DNA of 64,000 nt. Source: Balanoglossus misakiensis (lineage: Eukaryota > Hemichordata). Shown one piece after another: positions 1-13,900 of this stretch. Position 1 is the stretch's first letter. Each line of letters opens with the position of its first letter. The notes beneath the pieces are model-generated. The model had not been told where the DNA came from. It saw nothing but the letters and a program-made list of their open reading frames with translations, and searched no databases. Location: contig CM082597.2 of assembly GCA_040954595.2 (NCBI GenBank), positions 5,704,001 to 5,768,000 of the forward strand, given 5' to 3'. A program made the position numbers and the translations under genes.

Positions 1-240
1 GTACACAGCAATTTTCTGTCTGTATCGTCCGTATTCAACAGTCCAAGATATATATTGCCAAGCCAATAAAAATGTGCCCCGTCCATACAAACTGATTGAT
101 GAGAATAATACCTTAATAAGACGTCTACAATTGTAACTTGCTAGTACTCAGACATGTTACAATATATCTTATCTCAATTTTGATTTTCTAAATGTCTGGT
201 ATTACAGCGATATGTATTTCACCACTAGACAGCATGTTAG

Positions 241-556
241 ATTTAAGCAATAAAACACCCCCAGCCATGGTATACCACGAGATTTTGACCAGTTCACGAC
301 ATATACGCACGAGCGATAGCGAGTGCGTATATGGAGTTGAACTGGTCAAAATCGAGTGGTATACCATGGCTGGGGTGTTTTATTGCTATTATATTATGCC
401 GGTATATTGAAACTTGGCATAAAACATTTTAAAAAGGCATTTTCTTTGACTATGATATATGACTGTGGTATATGGCTAATATATCACGGTCACGTGTCGT
501 GTCTCGACCAATCAAATAGCGTGATTTACACCATCAATATACTGGTATAATATAAT
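241..556. repeat. Foldback element FB-1, copy 1
   Basis: Two adjacent inverted repeats. The first (about 247-390) has arms reading AATAAAACACCCCCAGCCAT and its complement, closing on a short inner palindrome around CATATACGCAC / GTGCGTATATG. The second (about 392-556) pairs TATTATATTATGCCGGTATA with its near-complement at 535-556. A second copy with the same ends lies at 55200-55527, which sets the boundaries. No coding capacity is credible: the two small frames here are parts of the palindrome. It is best seen as a non-autonomous foldback/MITE-like element; its superfamily is unknown. Confidence 0.8.
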
Positions 557-3510
557 AATCGATATATGGTAGTAAGTGTCTTGCTATGAAAGTTTTTGTG
601 GTTATTTAAAACCAACACACGTTCACACAGCAGACCGTTTATTCTAAACTTGTCTTCATCACTGACGAACAGCGGTGCGTTTTGCAGATCAATAGTATCG
701 GTTAGCGTTTGTCATTCATACATGACGTCTCTGTTATCTTTTCCTTGTCGTTGAGAACGTGTGTGCAGTAATTGAATTATCATGCAGTTTGAGTATAACC
801 TAATTTGGAAGCCCTGACTGAAGCAGTGAATGTATCTCTCGTATACTAGGGTCATTTTATTGGTTTGATCAATAAGCGTGGTTGACATAAAACGTTACTG
901 GTAACTCTCACTGGGACATGTCTGGACAGGAATGCCTTCCACGTTCCATGTTATTCCACTGAATAGTCCCTGAAATGTCGTTAAGATTTAGAACATTGGG
1001 GTCGTTAGTGCTAGGATATATCACGAATTTAAAATTTCATTATTCTATGAATTAAAACAGGAACTTAAATGCATTATTTGAAGATGTCATGTATTATGCA
1101 AACATGTCGGTTGTAAACAACTAAAGATTTACTGGACGGGATATCATGGTGAGATCTTCGCCAGTAAATACGTGGAGATTCCTATATGGTGAAACATACG
1201 AGAACGTTGTACACGTATTTTATCGTGCGTATAGCCTTACTTATACAAATCAGTTTTATCTATCGACGAACTTAAAGGGTGGGTATCGTCCCATCTGTGG
1301 CTGCGTGTAAACGGGTCCCATACAACACAGTGGCCAGCTAACAATTATGAACATCATTGCCATTGCAAACAATGTGGTTGTTACTTTGTATTACTAAAAT
1401 GTCAGTGACCTTATATATGAATATACAGAGTAAAAGTATTGCAATTACTTTGTATTCTACTGTACATCATGGCAAACAATGTGTCGTTACAAGTTTCCAA
1501 GTTACTTTGATGTAACATGCATTGGTTTACAATTAATGCCATTTACTGTGCAAATCTTAGTCACAGCCTGCGATTGACCGTTTCTGGTTCAAATACATTT
1601 ATTTTTCACTCAGTGGAATTATAATAGCTTTTTATTAGCATTTCATTGCACTGGTTGGCATTTTGTCTTTCAAAGAATAACTTTCACTAAATGAAAAACG
1701 TCAAATATATTTACTTAGTTTTGTTTTTTACAATAAATATGTATTATTAAGTGCCCATTTACTCCTGTCAAAATGTGCAGTATATCATAAACCTGTAACT
1801 TTAAGGTATTTACGAGTATGCATTAGAATAAATCTGTCTCCTTTCTCTATAAACCTGGCATTCAGAATTTATCAAGCATCATTCATGATGAAAAATAAGT
1901 GGTGTTTTGATGAGGACCCAAGAAATTACACACAACTGGATAAATGTCCTGTCATTACGTGCATGTTTGTCTGGTAGTTTATCAAAAATCACTGTACACT
2001 GCTTGCAAATACTGGTATGTACCTTTCTTTCGTACAAGTCTGAAATGAATAGAGTGTGATTTTACAAAAGTATTGATTTTTAGCTGTTATGTATATCGAC
2101 CACAAAATTGACCAGCAGAAGCGTGATATGATATACAGATAGATAATAATCAGATTTCAGGACATACATGTTGCAACGCAGTATTCACAGAACTACTAGG
2201 CTCCGGTCAGCACTAGCAAAAGGCCATGAGAAACATTTTCAATTGTAAGGTCTGCAAAGTTGGGCCGATTTCAGACCTGTATGGACAGGTTTGTATACAC
2301 CTGTGCAATTTGAGGCAATGATGTGAACACAGAACTGCACGGGTGTGTAAAAAGTTTGGGGTCTCTAGGCCATGTTACAAAGTCCGTGATCACAGAACTT
2401 TATACAGTTCTGTACAAGGGCGGAAATGTCATGATCTGTCACAACACATTGATCACAGAACTGCATATACAGACATATCCTTAAAGCACTTTAAGCAGAT
2501 GTGAACGACAGCTACTGTTACATCCATGCACTGCTTGTGATGACACGGTCCTGTAGTACCTCGGGGCTCTGTCAAAACCTGCAGAGGACCTGTCACAGTG
2601 CTGATTGTTTAACTGAATACATGGGATGTGTCTCTTGAACCTCAGATTTTAGTTATTATCTGTCTGTATTCCCATCCAATATGTGTCAGCCTCTTTTGCA
2701 CCTGCAAAAGGGCAAATATGCATCGACAATACATATTTTGATGTATCCATTAACATGTTAATTTGAGTGCAGACTCAACGAAAGCGATACTCTGACCTGT
2801 CTAATTCAACCACTGCAATACAGATGGTTCTTGTATTCTACATGATATTATGAAATACATGTACATCAGGACAACTTTGACAATTATATATACACAGATT
2901 CTAAATCACAAACGGCTATATACAGGCCTTGCCCTATATCTAAAAGGATTCCGAGTGCGAAATATGAAATTATTGAGTTTCAGATTGAATTTTCCCTATT
3001 CAAAAGGATAAGATAACTTGGCAAATTTGCCCTGACTGCTGCAATGTTTACTTAGAAGTAGTCATAAAATGGATTATATTATGAGAAAACCGAGAGAAAA
3101 CTAAATCCTCCTTCATGGTAAACATTGTCTTTCGAAATCAATATTGACTGACAGCAAGGAGACATGATGTCAAACCAGTACCTGTCAATCAAACGCTGGA
3201 ATGCAATGTTACCATTGATCATATTATATTAAAATATATTATATTAAATAGGCATTAAAGTATAGGTATATTGTCTTTATCAGCTTTGTCTAAAAGCAAA
3301 TGCATAAACTTGATTAATATTTAAATAGAAAACAAAGGCTTTTCCCTGGCTAAACATTCAGTATCAAGAACTAATGCGAGAACCAGGGATTGAAAATTGC
3401 CCCTTTAATCATTGGAAACATGTATAGGCCTATGCATTTATCCACTCATCCACCCATCATTAATAATGTGAGTGGGTTTTTTTCATTTGATTATACGTCA
3501 TCTTTTACAG
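557..3510. other. Non-coding stretch, no gene recognised
   Basis: AT-rich DNA with no open frame of useful length on either strand. Several short copies of a CACAGAACT-type phrase occur at about 2325-2465, too diverged to call a tandem array. The far end (3472-3510) is the pyrimidine-rich tract of the acceptor for the next exon. Confidence 0.5.
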
Positions 3511-3862
3511 GAGCTACATTCCATACAAGGGCAGCAATGGGAGACTTCTAAGATATCACAGAATAATTTTCGAACAAACTTAGCGTGTGAGTGTGTGACT
3601 CATTTCAGCAGAGACTCGTTGCTCGACGAAGGCACATCGACAAAGGATGAAAACCAGTGCAATCCTGTTTTTGTTGACTGTACTATCGAGGATAAGTTTA
3701 ATTGTTATGGCGACGATAACATGGACAATGGAGATTCTTCTCTCCCGCCAGAGGCTAGCGGTACGTGCGTGTGTCGAGTGGAATGTGCTCACGTGATCAA
3801 GGAGTTTGCCTGTGATCCCGAGAGTAATTGGATGGGGCCTGGGTTACTGTGTGGTTTACATG
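3511..3862 (+). CDS. Orphan sushi-like exon (upstream or alternative 5' exon)
   Basis: Open frame bounded by a good acceptor (TCTTTTACAG, 3501-3510) and donor (GTGAGTTG from 3863). It starts in phase 0 and ends in phase 1. It encodes about 117 residues rich in cysteine (CVCRVEC, FACDPESNWMGPG), resembling the second half of a degenerate sushi/CCP module. The phase-1 end could join the HYR exon at 7875, but a better first exon with its own signal peptide lies between them at 4840. It may therefore belong to a longer isoform, to an alternative promoter, or to a separate upstream gene. No start codon or signal peptide was found for it. Confidence 0.5.
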
Positions 3863-4839
3863 GTGAGTTGAATGTTTAACCATATCTTTGTCATTATCAT
3901 TTTCGGTAGCTAAGCTTTCATCAGAAGACTATCAAATAGTTGAGTCATATGAAATATTGTGACTAAAATCATGTTTTGCCTACATTAATGAAAAAAAAAT
4001 CCAACATAAAATAGTATGTATCAATTATTACTTCATACCCATTTATAACCCATTATGATTTACGACTCTGCACGTTATGTGGAAATTTTACATGTGTACA
4101 AAATCAGTACGACAGAGTATGAATTTGAGAAGGTTTCAGTAACGACAGTACACCAATTGTGAACACGAATCTGTATGACGGCTGTTATCGTAAAACCTTT
4201 CAGCAGACATCAGTTTGCGATGTCAGTACGCGTCGTACCTTGAGACACGAGGTAAATCATTTTTGATGCGAACTGTTAAATCGACCATTTCGGTTTTGGG
4301 TGATTACATTTAATGCTTGACATCAAAAGGTATGCCCTAACCTTGTCATCCGTGTATATTCACACGGCAGTCATTCATTCTACACATAATTTTTTGACCT
4401 GTGTCAAATGTGCCTGCAACCATTGATAACTTTAACTTGCATTGCAAATTGATGGCATATTAATACAGCAATAGAATCAGAATTACGATTTGGCCCAAAG
4501 CTATGGGGACATTGGAAACAAATATGTATGTTTTCATTGGTTCCCTTTTCTAACCATAAATCAATCAAATCATTGTACCATAGCACCAGTTAAATTGGGA
4601 TGTTGAATTTTCATTGGTTACGTTAATTACTTGCTTATGTACCACTGGCTTTTCCACAGATGTATTCGGAACGAACATCCTATCTTTCTTGAATATTGAC
4701 GATGGCTGTGTTGAGCTTTTTGGCGTTGCCATCATCATCATCATCATCATCATCTTCATGAAAATAACGCATTTTTTACTCATATTGTATTAATATAGAC
4801 ACACCCACACAGTTATCTAGAAACAGAAGACAAACCAAT
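3863..4839. other. Stretch between orphan exon and signal-peptide exon
   Basis: No gene seen. It contains an (ATC)n microsatellite at 4731-4755. The small frames on the minus strand here are chance. The last 100 bases are presumably the promoter and 5' untranslated region of the mosaic receptor gene; I see no clear TATA box. Confidence 0.4.
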
Positions 4840-4918
4840 ATGGATTTCCGGAGTACGGCCATCTCACTAATTCTAGCAGTCTGTCGAATATTTTGTCGAC
4901 CGTCCGCACAGGAAACTG
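4840..4918 (+). CDS. Exon 1: signal peptide
   Basis: ATG at 4840 opens MDFRSTAISLILAVC, a basic start followed by a hydrophobic core, with likely cleavage near PSAQ. Donor GTGAGTCA follows at 4919. Ends in phase 1, matching the next exon. Confidence 0.75.
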
Positions 4919-7900
4919 GTGAGTCAGTTTGTGGAGACACTATATTACTATGCTGAATATAAATGTTATGACAAAATCGCCAATGTACATAAAATTCGGT
5001 TGTACTCACTTTCGTGATTACACATGTATTCGTCGTCAAGGCGACAGCGCTTAATAGAAATAGATTCTCACAAAAGCCGAAGCAATCCAAAGAGCAGTCG
5101 CATCCCAACTTTATAACAGAATCTTTTATCTAGTCATTTACTTAGCTCACCGAGGGGGCTACAAAGGGAATGAATTGGCGGAAAGGTAATCTTTCTCTGA
5201 CATTTTGCAAATTGACGTTTTAGGTGAACGCGCCTTTATCCAGTGCGCGCTAATCATTCTTTATGCAGCAGCTAGGACTAAAAATGATTTACAAGACCGA
5301 TCTAAGAGATAGCCCCAGCGCGAACCGAGTTACCCTTTTAGGAAAATGCCTATCTCACCCTGTGATCTTAATTGAGCAAACGGAGAAATGCGCAATTCAC
5401 AACCAACCCAAGTTGATAGTATAGGTATGTGCGGTATTAACAATGGAAATAAAGTGGTTCCATTACTTTGATGTACTGGGAATTCCTTCCTTGTCCATCG
5501 TGTATCACAAGGGTGGCAACATTAAGGGAATACACACTGATTGATGTCTTGTAAGCTTACATGTATTAGCAACCTTACAGGAAACATATTTAACGAGGCA
5601 AATTGACGTTAACCGCTGAAGTGCAAGGTGTATTCACCACTTTCAATCATTAGGGATGACTGTGTAATTCTTGTTACCCTGAATAGGATTCTGCTGCCTA
5701 AGTGGGTGAAATTTTGTAACAGACAAAGTAACATATATGTAAGCAAGTTGATTGAGTTAAATATAATTTACTACAAATACAGAACTTGTAGACTTGGAGA
5801 AGTCATGAAATACAGATACCATACCATTTCATCAACCTCTTCCAACAGTGACTTGTCGACTATCTTACCCACAAAAATATTTGTATATAGTTGACCCCCC
5901 AGCATGAAGTAAAAATCATATTTAAGGTTGTTTTATTTTAATCCCACAATATAGTATGGAAATGCCAGGTATGTTCTTGCACATGGTCACCAATGCAATT
6001 TTAGCTACCGTTACCATAGAAGTAAAGTTTAATACACGGTATTGAAACGACATCAACATTCAAACAGAGTACTACATACAACATATAAATTTTGAAAATT
6101 TTAATTACTGGTACGAGAATAGCTGTGCGTGGGTTTTAGAAAAAACACCACAATATATAGTTCACCTCATCTCATAAAGTGCGGCTCATCTGAATTTAAA
6201 CGATGTTAGTATAACCCATATCAAACAGTATGCACGTTCAAGCAAATATCTCCACTGATCAGCATGGATTTGTCAAGAATTAGATTTAGCACAACTAAAT
6301 GGTTTCCTTAGATCTCATTGTAGCTTCAATGTGTGTGTAAAATAAGGAAAACTCAATATACGCTGGCTGTAGCAAAGCATTTGATAGTGTCTGTCACACA
6401 TTACTGATGTGCTGATGTACAAAACCACCACATTTGATATAATATGGATATTGGTTATATTCGAGACCCGCGGTCGTTTTATGTGTACAATACCTGCTTA
6501 CTGAATACGTGGCGATTTAGCTATTTGGATGATATCAGTGACGGGAACCCCTATAGATTCAAAGCAGAAAACGCGCTCTAGGTCTCGTTATCGCGCAGTG
6601 TTATCAAACCAATGCATCTCCAACTTTCAGTAATTTCAAACGATTAATGCATTTCCCCCTCTGGGGGTGAATAGATATGACAAGCAAAATATCACTTTCT
6701 TCGAACAAAAATTGCTAAGTGTGGCTATTCCGTCGTTCGATAATGGCCCAATATTCATTTCTTAAGTCTGACGCGTCAGGGAAATAGCTTGAGCCGAATA
6801 TTGAAGTTTTCATTCTTGTGATCAATCAATCCATATGCAATTACGAACAATCAATCATGACTGTAATATGTGACGCAGTCAGGCAAAAATCTGCAATAAA
6901 AATGTTCTCATGAGAATATTACGAAACACGCCAATATCTGTGATGAACTAAGCTTTCCGCATTCAGGCGCCAGACCGAGATAATACTCAGATGACGGGTT
7001 AGAACAAACATCATCTAAAACAAGGAAGTCAGGGAAAGGAAATTGAATAATATTTTGAACTTCCAAAGTAAAAAATTTTCTGCAAAAATGATATTATTTA
7101 AGCTCCTGTTTTGAGAAATTTTAAAAGTGTCTTAATGTACAAAACGCAAAATAGATGAGGTTGCAGTATCTCAGTTTATTTTATTTTAGGATTCATTTTG
7201 TCCATCGTCCAATTGGCTAATACAGCTCATTTACAAGGTTAAGGTAGTCCCACCATTCTTGGGAAAGGCAGAATCATTGGGAAGCCAAAGTCCCTTGTAT
7301 CGCGGTCTTGTCTTGGTCTCGAACCCACAATCCTCGGATAGCGAACAATGTACCCTAGCCAAAGTACCACGTATCTCAATACCATTATTTACTGAATGTA
7401 TGACGAGTGCTTAAATCAAAAGCATGTTTCTCCATCATGCGTCTATACTTTGTGCATGTGTTTTATTCTGTGACATGTCAAAGCGATACTAAAGGCGGTA
7501 TTCGGCCAGATAGTGACGTTACATCTACATTCCTCCCTAGAGAGCATTGGCCCAAGAGTCTCGTTAATCTTTCAGTGAGAGCACTTGAGGAATCAATACC
7601 ATGGTTATCCAGCAAAAAATCTGCGAGGTAAACGTCCTTGAGTTCTCATCTGATGTCTTGCCACACACCGGTGTTTAATGCCCACGGAATGGTCAAACGA
7701 TTGCATAAAAATTAACGAGCTATATAATCCTGTAGGCGAAGACAACTTTTGGGGCGACGGCATGCTGTTAAGGGCCTATCGCGGAAGTAATAATGTTATG
7801 CCATTTAAACATCGTGTGAGTGCCGGCGATTAGATACTAGTACTGATTCATCCGCCTGCATTTTTATTGCACAGACATTGCCAGACCTACTATTGGAGGC

Positions 7901-10900
7901 TGTCCTGGAAATATCACGGTGACGTCACAGCCCTTGGGGAGATCGGCGGTGGTTAGTTGGAAATCCCCGTCGGGGTACGACGGCGGAGGTGACGAACTCC
8001 AACTGTAAGTAGAGGTATTAAAGGGACAAAGTCTCTCTCTCGCTGCCCTTTTTTCCCATTAATTATGTCTGATACAATACTCTTATGTTATTCTACAAGT
8101 GGATATATAGTGAATCAACGTTCAATCACACACAACTTCCATCCCACTTGTAGACACGATCTTTAAAAACTTGCCAAAATGAATAATCGGTCTCTATATA
8201 TAGAGACCGATTATACATCTTGACGAGATTTTTACTCTCATATCCTACAAACAGAATGGAAGTTGTGTGTGGTCGAACGTTGATCCACTATATATCCACA
8301 TGTAGAATGACATAAATGTATCAAACATAATTAATGGAAAAGGGGCAGCGAGAGAGAGAGACTTTGTCCCTTTAAAAGGCCCCGGTCATTTACCGATGTT
8401 GAAACGTGTCAGGTGTCGTTAAACAATTTATATGAAGAGTTGTGAACTCGTCTGGTCAGTCCGAGTGTGTTGAAGCGGACATTCTAATAAAAACTATTAA
8501 AGTGTTTACCTCTATAATTACAAGATGGTATTCCGCACAGCTCCCGGCGACACTTACAATTAATGCGGGCAGGAGCTTAGCTTTCGTATTTCATGGTTGG
8601 TCGGTTTAATGACGGGAGATGGGAATAATCGTCGGCGGTCGCCGTGGTGAACGATTTTGCACGCATGGCGAGGATTGGAGTGGAAGGGAATTCAATGAAA
8701 GTGCATATTTAATGCTTCAAGTGACTGGTTTGTTTCCTTAGTCAATTGCATCATATCACATGGTGAAAGTACTCAAAGAGAGAAAGGTATCTCTCCGAAA
8801 GAGCATTTTCTCGACAAGTCTGTGTTTATACACCGTGACTGTGCAGATATAATCTGTAATATTTTTATGGATATGAGCAGACGGTACTCAAAATGCGCCT
8901 TAGGTTACATAAATGCAACTTTCATCGCTGAATGCCGCCATATCTGAGTCACACCGTATTGGATACTCGAGCTATACATCTTGCCATTAGTTTGTGAATG
9001 TAAACATGACATTTAACGAAAAAGTCTGAACTTACGTATAAGTGGTTGCATAATCTTTCATACAGTCACAACATTAATGTTATAGTTTAGTCAACAACGT
9101 GCATATTACTTGACTAGACATATGGGGTCAAGAGGAATGACAAAATGGCGCCATAGCCCAATGATTTTCAGACAATACTGACACCTTCTCATCACTTTTC
9201 AGCAAACATGGCGGACCATCGTCTGGATCCAGAGTCGCCGGTCAGACAACTGTTCATTACATCGCTGTGGACAAACACGGCAACGTAGCCGCCTGTTCCT
9301 TTACTGTCAGCGTTATCGGTAAGTCTTCGCAAATTTAGTATCCATCTACCTGACAGTGGTGTTTGGTGTTGCATCTTAAAGACTTTAGGCTGGCCCAATA
9401 GTTATAGTGAGTGGTTTTAGAAAAGTTTGAATTAGCGGCCATTACAGATAAACCAGAAACAAGTACTGTACTCAGTTTCCTTCAAGTTTCCTTCAAGGAA
9501 TAATACGTTTTTGTAATAGCTAATTCACCATTAATATTCATGACAAAAACTTGTCTTATTCATGCCCAATTTTTGTATTAAATTTATATCTTGTTTTATT
9601 TGTAAATATATACAAATTAGATAATTGTTGTAAACATAACATACACATTAAAGTGTTAAATCACCACAACAGAAATGTAGAAGTCAAATCGTCCGTTTAA
9701 ATCACATGCCATAAATAATTCCCCCGGAATCGATGCCTATGTTACAACCTGTACAGATTGGACCCAGTGGAGTAAAGAGTGCTGATCGTAAAATAGAAAA
9801 CTCTTTCTGGATGTAAGCTCCTTTGCATTTCACACCAGCTGTGAACATTATCTCCACTCTGACTTCACACCACTCAAACATGTCTACGAGCACATGGCGA
9901 CATGTGGGCTATAGGTTGCTTCAGAAACAGCTCTGAGTAACACTAATTTACGAGCAGGTCAGATATACAACTGCGTAAAGCAAGCGCTTTAGAGCTTAGA
10001 TGGATGTATGCAGTAACACTGTTGGATTTGGAAATGGGATTTTTGATCAGTATATATTTTTAAAACTGTCCACGGAACCAAAGTAGCTGAACAACGTGTG
10101 TTACTAACTGATACTTCATGCAGATCCGAGGTGTTTTCTTCTTGAAAGTGCTTTATATATTACACTCAGGCTGGGAGTTTTAAGGTTCAACTGTCGCCAT
10201 TTGTTCATATGTATTCCTGAATTGTGTTGTGGTTCAGTTGAATTAACGTCCTCCTAAAATTCACTCAGCAGTTTCGTTTAAGCGTAGTCATCTGTTACCA
10301 TAGTTACCCCCAACGAGTCACAATTTCATTTTCCCCGGCGCATCCAGTAGAAAGGGTTCGTTTTGTTACTATGATTAAAAAAACTAATCGCGGTGAAGTG
10401 TCGTTTCGAAGTGAGACACGGTTCGGCGCTTTGCGTGCAGTCGATTATCTATGCAGTCCTATGCGGGAACATGTAGACCTGCACTGAAAGAATTGATCTT
10501 GTGAATTTAATCTCTGCTCCGGCTCTATACCGATCAATTTACTGCTCTGCCTCGTGGCTATATCATACCTCTGGTTAGTATGACTCTCTCTCCCTCACAG
10601 TCTCTCTCTCTCTCCCTCTCTCTGTCTCTCTCCCCGTCTTTTTCAGTCACTCTCTCAGTCTCTTTCATTCTTTCGCTTGCCCCTCTCTCTACCTCTCTCT
10701 TCCCCTCCCCATATCTTACCTCTCTCTCCATTCTATGCATTATCATTACCCTAGTGCCACATTTCAAAGGAGAAAGCGGTAAATAGCAAGCGAGTTTCAG
10801 CCACGTCTATCATTTTCCCTGTCCAGTGCATAATCATATAGAAGAAAATCTCTCTAGAGTCAAGAATATCCATGAGTACCACCCAACTCATCGCTGCTTT

Positions 10901-13900
10901 TATAACCACAGTCTTCTTTTAAAAATATTGATTGATGCTGCAAGGATTTTGACAGTATTTCAATGTCATCCATCAATGTTCTTGAAAATGCAATAACATG
11001 ATAGATTATCATAGGTAGAACCAACATACGGCTTCGAAATAAAGACGATGAATTCTAGATTTCATTTATCAATAATATCACGAGGAGTTAAATATGCACA
11101 GTCAATGATCGGGGGTGGGGCACGTATAGCCGCATTCGGTACAGTGAGAAAATAAGACTATTTCGATAGTTGACATTTACTTAAAACGCCTGAAAAACGC
11201 CGCGCCCTTTATTGATCATACGAGCTTTGCCACGAATAATTGATTGGCGATGCGAATAGTAACATATGGTATCATAATAATGCATAGAAATAGAACGTTA
11301 ATGGTTTGGCAATGTCAAGTATAAGTCTGCACTGCATGAACGATTTCGCCGTTAATTCATTGTCTAGTAATTTTCACAAGAATTTCTGTGATCCGATTGA
11401 AGACTGTTGGTGATCTCGTTTGTTTTTTCTCAGTGATACAGACGCCCTCTCCTTTAACATGCATCGTCTGTGGCACTTTCCCAATCGATCAATTTTCCCA
11501 AATAGTAGCCTCCGGATATCAGGCAGTTTTTGCTGCTGGAAATAACTTCCGTGTAGAGAAGCAATCCCTCGTCTGGGACATGGTCTCAGCAGAGTGTGCA
11601 TGCTTGTCTGGTTATGCGGAGTAATTCGCTCTAATAACCGACGCTTCGGGTAATCGCACGAACATGTCCTGTACCTCCAAGAAACAACTAGTTCTTCTGG
11701 TGCTTAGTTTATGGCGGCTAACACAGCCATCCATCAGAGAGGGCTGATCCATTGTGTTTTGGCTGATACCGTGTACTTGTCCAAGTCAAAGCCTCTGAGT
11801 CGACATATACAATACAAACAGTCTGAGCTTCACAGAAGGATTATACTACCCATCGATGTATTTTTGAAAATATGAAGCGGTCGTCGTACCGCATTTGTTT
11901 GTTTATAAACATTACAATATATCCACAAATCCCTGAAATTAGGTAATTCTTAGAATGAACGAAGCAGCCAGCCGTAGCCTAGACTGGGCACGACAGCAAC
12001 TGCAGATCCTAGTAGGTTGTGGCGACTGCAGTGGGGTTTGCGCTGGTATGGGGGGACATATTCTCATCAAGGGGGACACCCATGCGGCGCGACGACCCCT
12101 TCCCCTTAATACTTTGTGTGCTTTTCCCATCCAAGGCGAAAATGAAAGGCCACCTGTGGTCTAGACTGCAATGAATGCTTTTGTGATAAAAATGTAAGAA
12201 TGTATCACTCTAAAGAAAACAGGATTTCCTCCCTGGTGTATTCGTTACATTTGCAACAGTTTATGCAATAACATTTTCTTTTCAACTGAGACTGGCAACA
12301 ATTTATACAATCACTCTGTTTGTTATAAACTGAGACTGGCTAAAATGTTACAAATCTTTATTTCTTATCAACTTAGACCAATGAACAAAATCGATGGTTA
12401 GTCCATTCATTCTGTTTCTCATTGTATATGTACGACCTGAACCCGAAGCTGACGCGCCTATAGAATACAGCGAAAGGGGAGAACGCATCACTATCTGATA
12501 TCAGCTCCTTTAATGTTGTAAACGCCACTATCAATAATTAGCGAGGTGGTTCGCCTTGAGAATGAAGGAAACACTGAGAACTGCAGTACTGATAAGATAT
12601 GAAGGAATAGCTAATATTGCTTATCTTGGTAAAACTCTTATCTCCAGTAGAGATAGCACATGCGACTTTCTAGGGAATCTTCGATATACCCGAGTGGAAT
12701 ATGTTAACGCACTCGTTGTAAATTGTGCATAAAATGCCAATGTGTTTCCATCCGGAACTGACAGCAATTGAAGCATGCTGTCTATGATATAAGTGAGAAG
12801 TGTTTTTCACATATAGGATGCCCACTGTTTCTTACATGCCTTCACTTGCCTACACAAGTTAAAAGAAAATATATTTAAAGGGACATTAGCTGTAACATTT
12901 GACTTTAATTTCAGTATTTTCGTTTGGTGTGCCAAGCGTAATTTCTTGTTCTACTCAAATGCTGATATACTGAGTACCCCGCTTGTGAACACAGACTGTA
13001 TGTTTGTAACGGCCATTGTTATTGTTGACAAATGAATTCTAGTGCGGGCTTGAATTCAAATATGATATAGTGCGATATAGGTCTTATTTGTACAAGGTTG
13101 GAAATTGCCTAACACTCACACTCACTAAATATAAAGTATTGGTCGTCAAAAAATCCTGTTCCCATGAAAAAGATATCATTATGATATTCTAAATAATGAT
13201 GAGACAGCTTAAGTATGTACGTTGACGTGTATCACTGGAAGGCTTTATTGTTATATCAGTAATAGACATACTGCACATCTCAGTAACACAATCAGTAGAT
13301 ATTGAACGATTCGTTGTAACTGTTAACTGTATTTCCTACCATTCGTATTCCAGTATTAGAATGCCCCAGGTTAACCCCGCCAAGGAACGCCCTCCTTCGG
13401 CAGAAAACCGGCTACCCTCTGTCGGGTTCCAGGGTCGAATACACTTGCTTTGAAGGCTTCAGTCTGCGTGGCGACAGATACCGGCGCTGTGAACAGCAAC
13501 GCGGGAAAACTAAGTGGAGTGGACATGAACCGATGTGTGTTCGTAAGCTATGATCATTGTTCTCACCAATCTCAACACTAGGTGGCAGTCAACAATAGAA
13601 ATTGATCGCCTACGAGACGACACATCAACCTTAAAACATACAAATTGTACAATTTGTATTCTACTGTTAATTTGTTTAGCAAAAAAATTAGGCCAATACT
13701 CACTATGTTTCTCAAGTTAGTGGGTTTGGAATATGGAAAGTCGTATGCCTGTGAATATAGACAAAAAGTGCAATTTATAAAGTTTATAGTTTTGCAATCT
13801 CTTGTCGTCTGACCACATTCGAAAACAAAGTTGTACAGGTACTGACAAATTGACTTAAAACTTTATAACACAGGTCACGTTGATAATTTATCTTCCTTCT

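Noticed and set aside
7407-7631. 74-codon frame in intron 1
   Set aside because: No splice sites, no similarity, and exon 1 joins exon 2 without it.
10558-10786. Arg/Glu-rich and Ser/Leu-rich frames
   Set aside because: Microsatellite translation.
11388-11624. Possible extra exon in intron 3
   Set aside because: Acceptor-like tract but no donor and no HYR or sushi pattern; neighbouring exons already join in phase.
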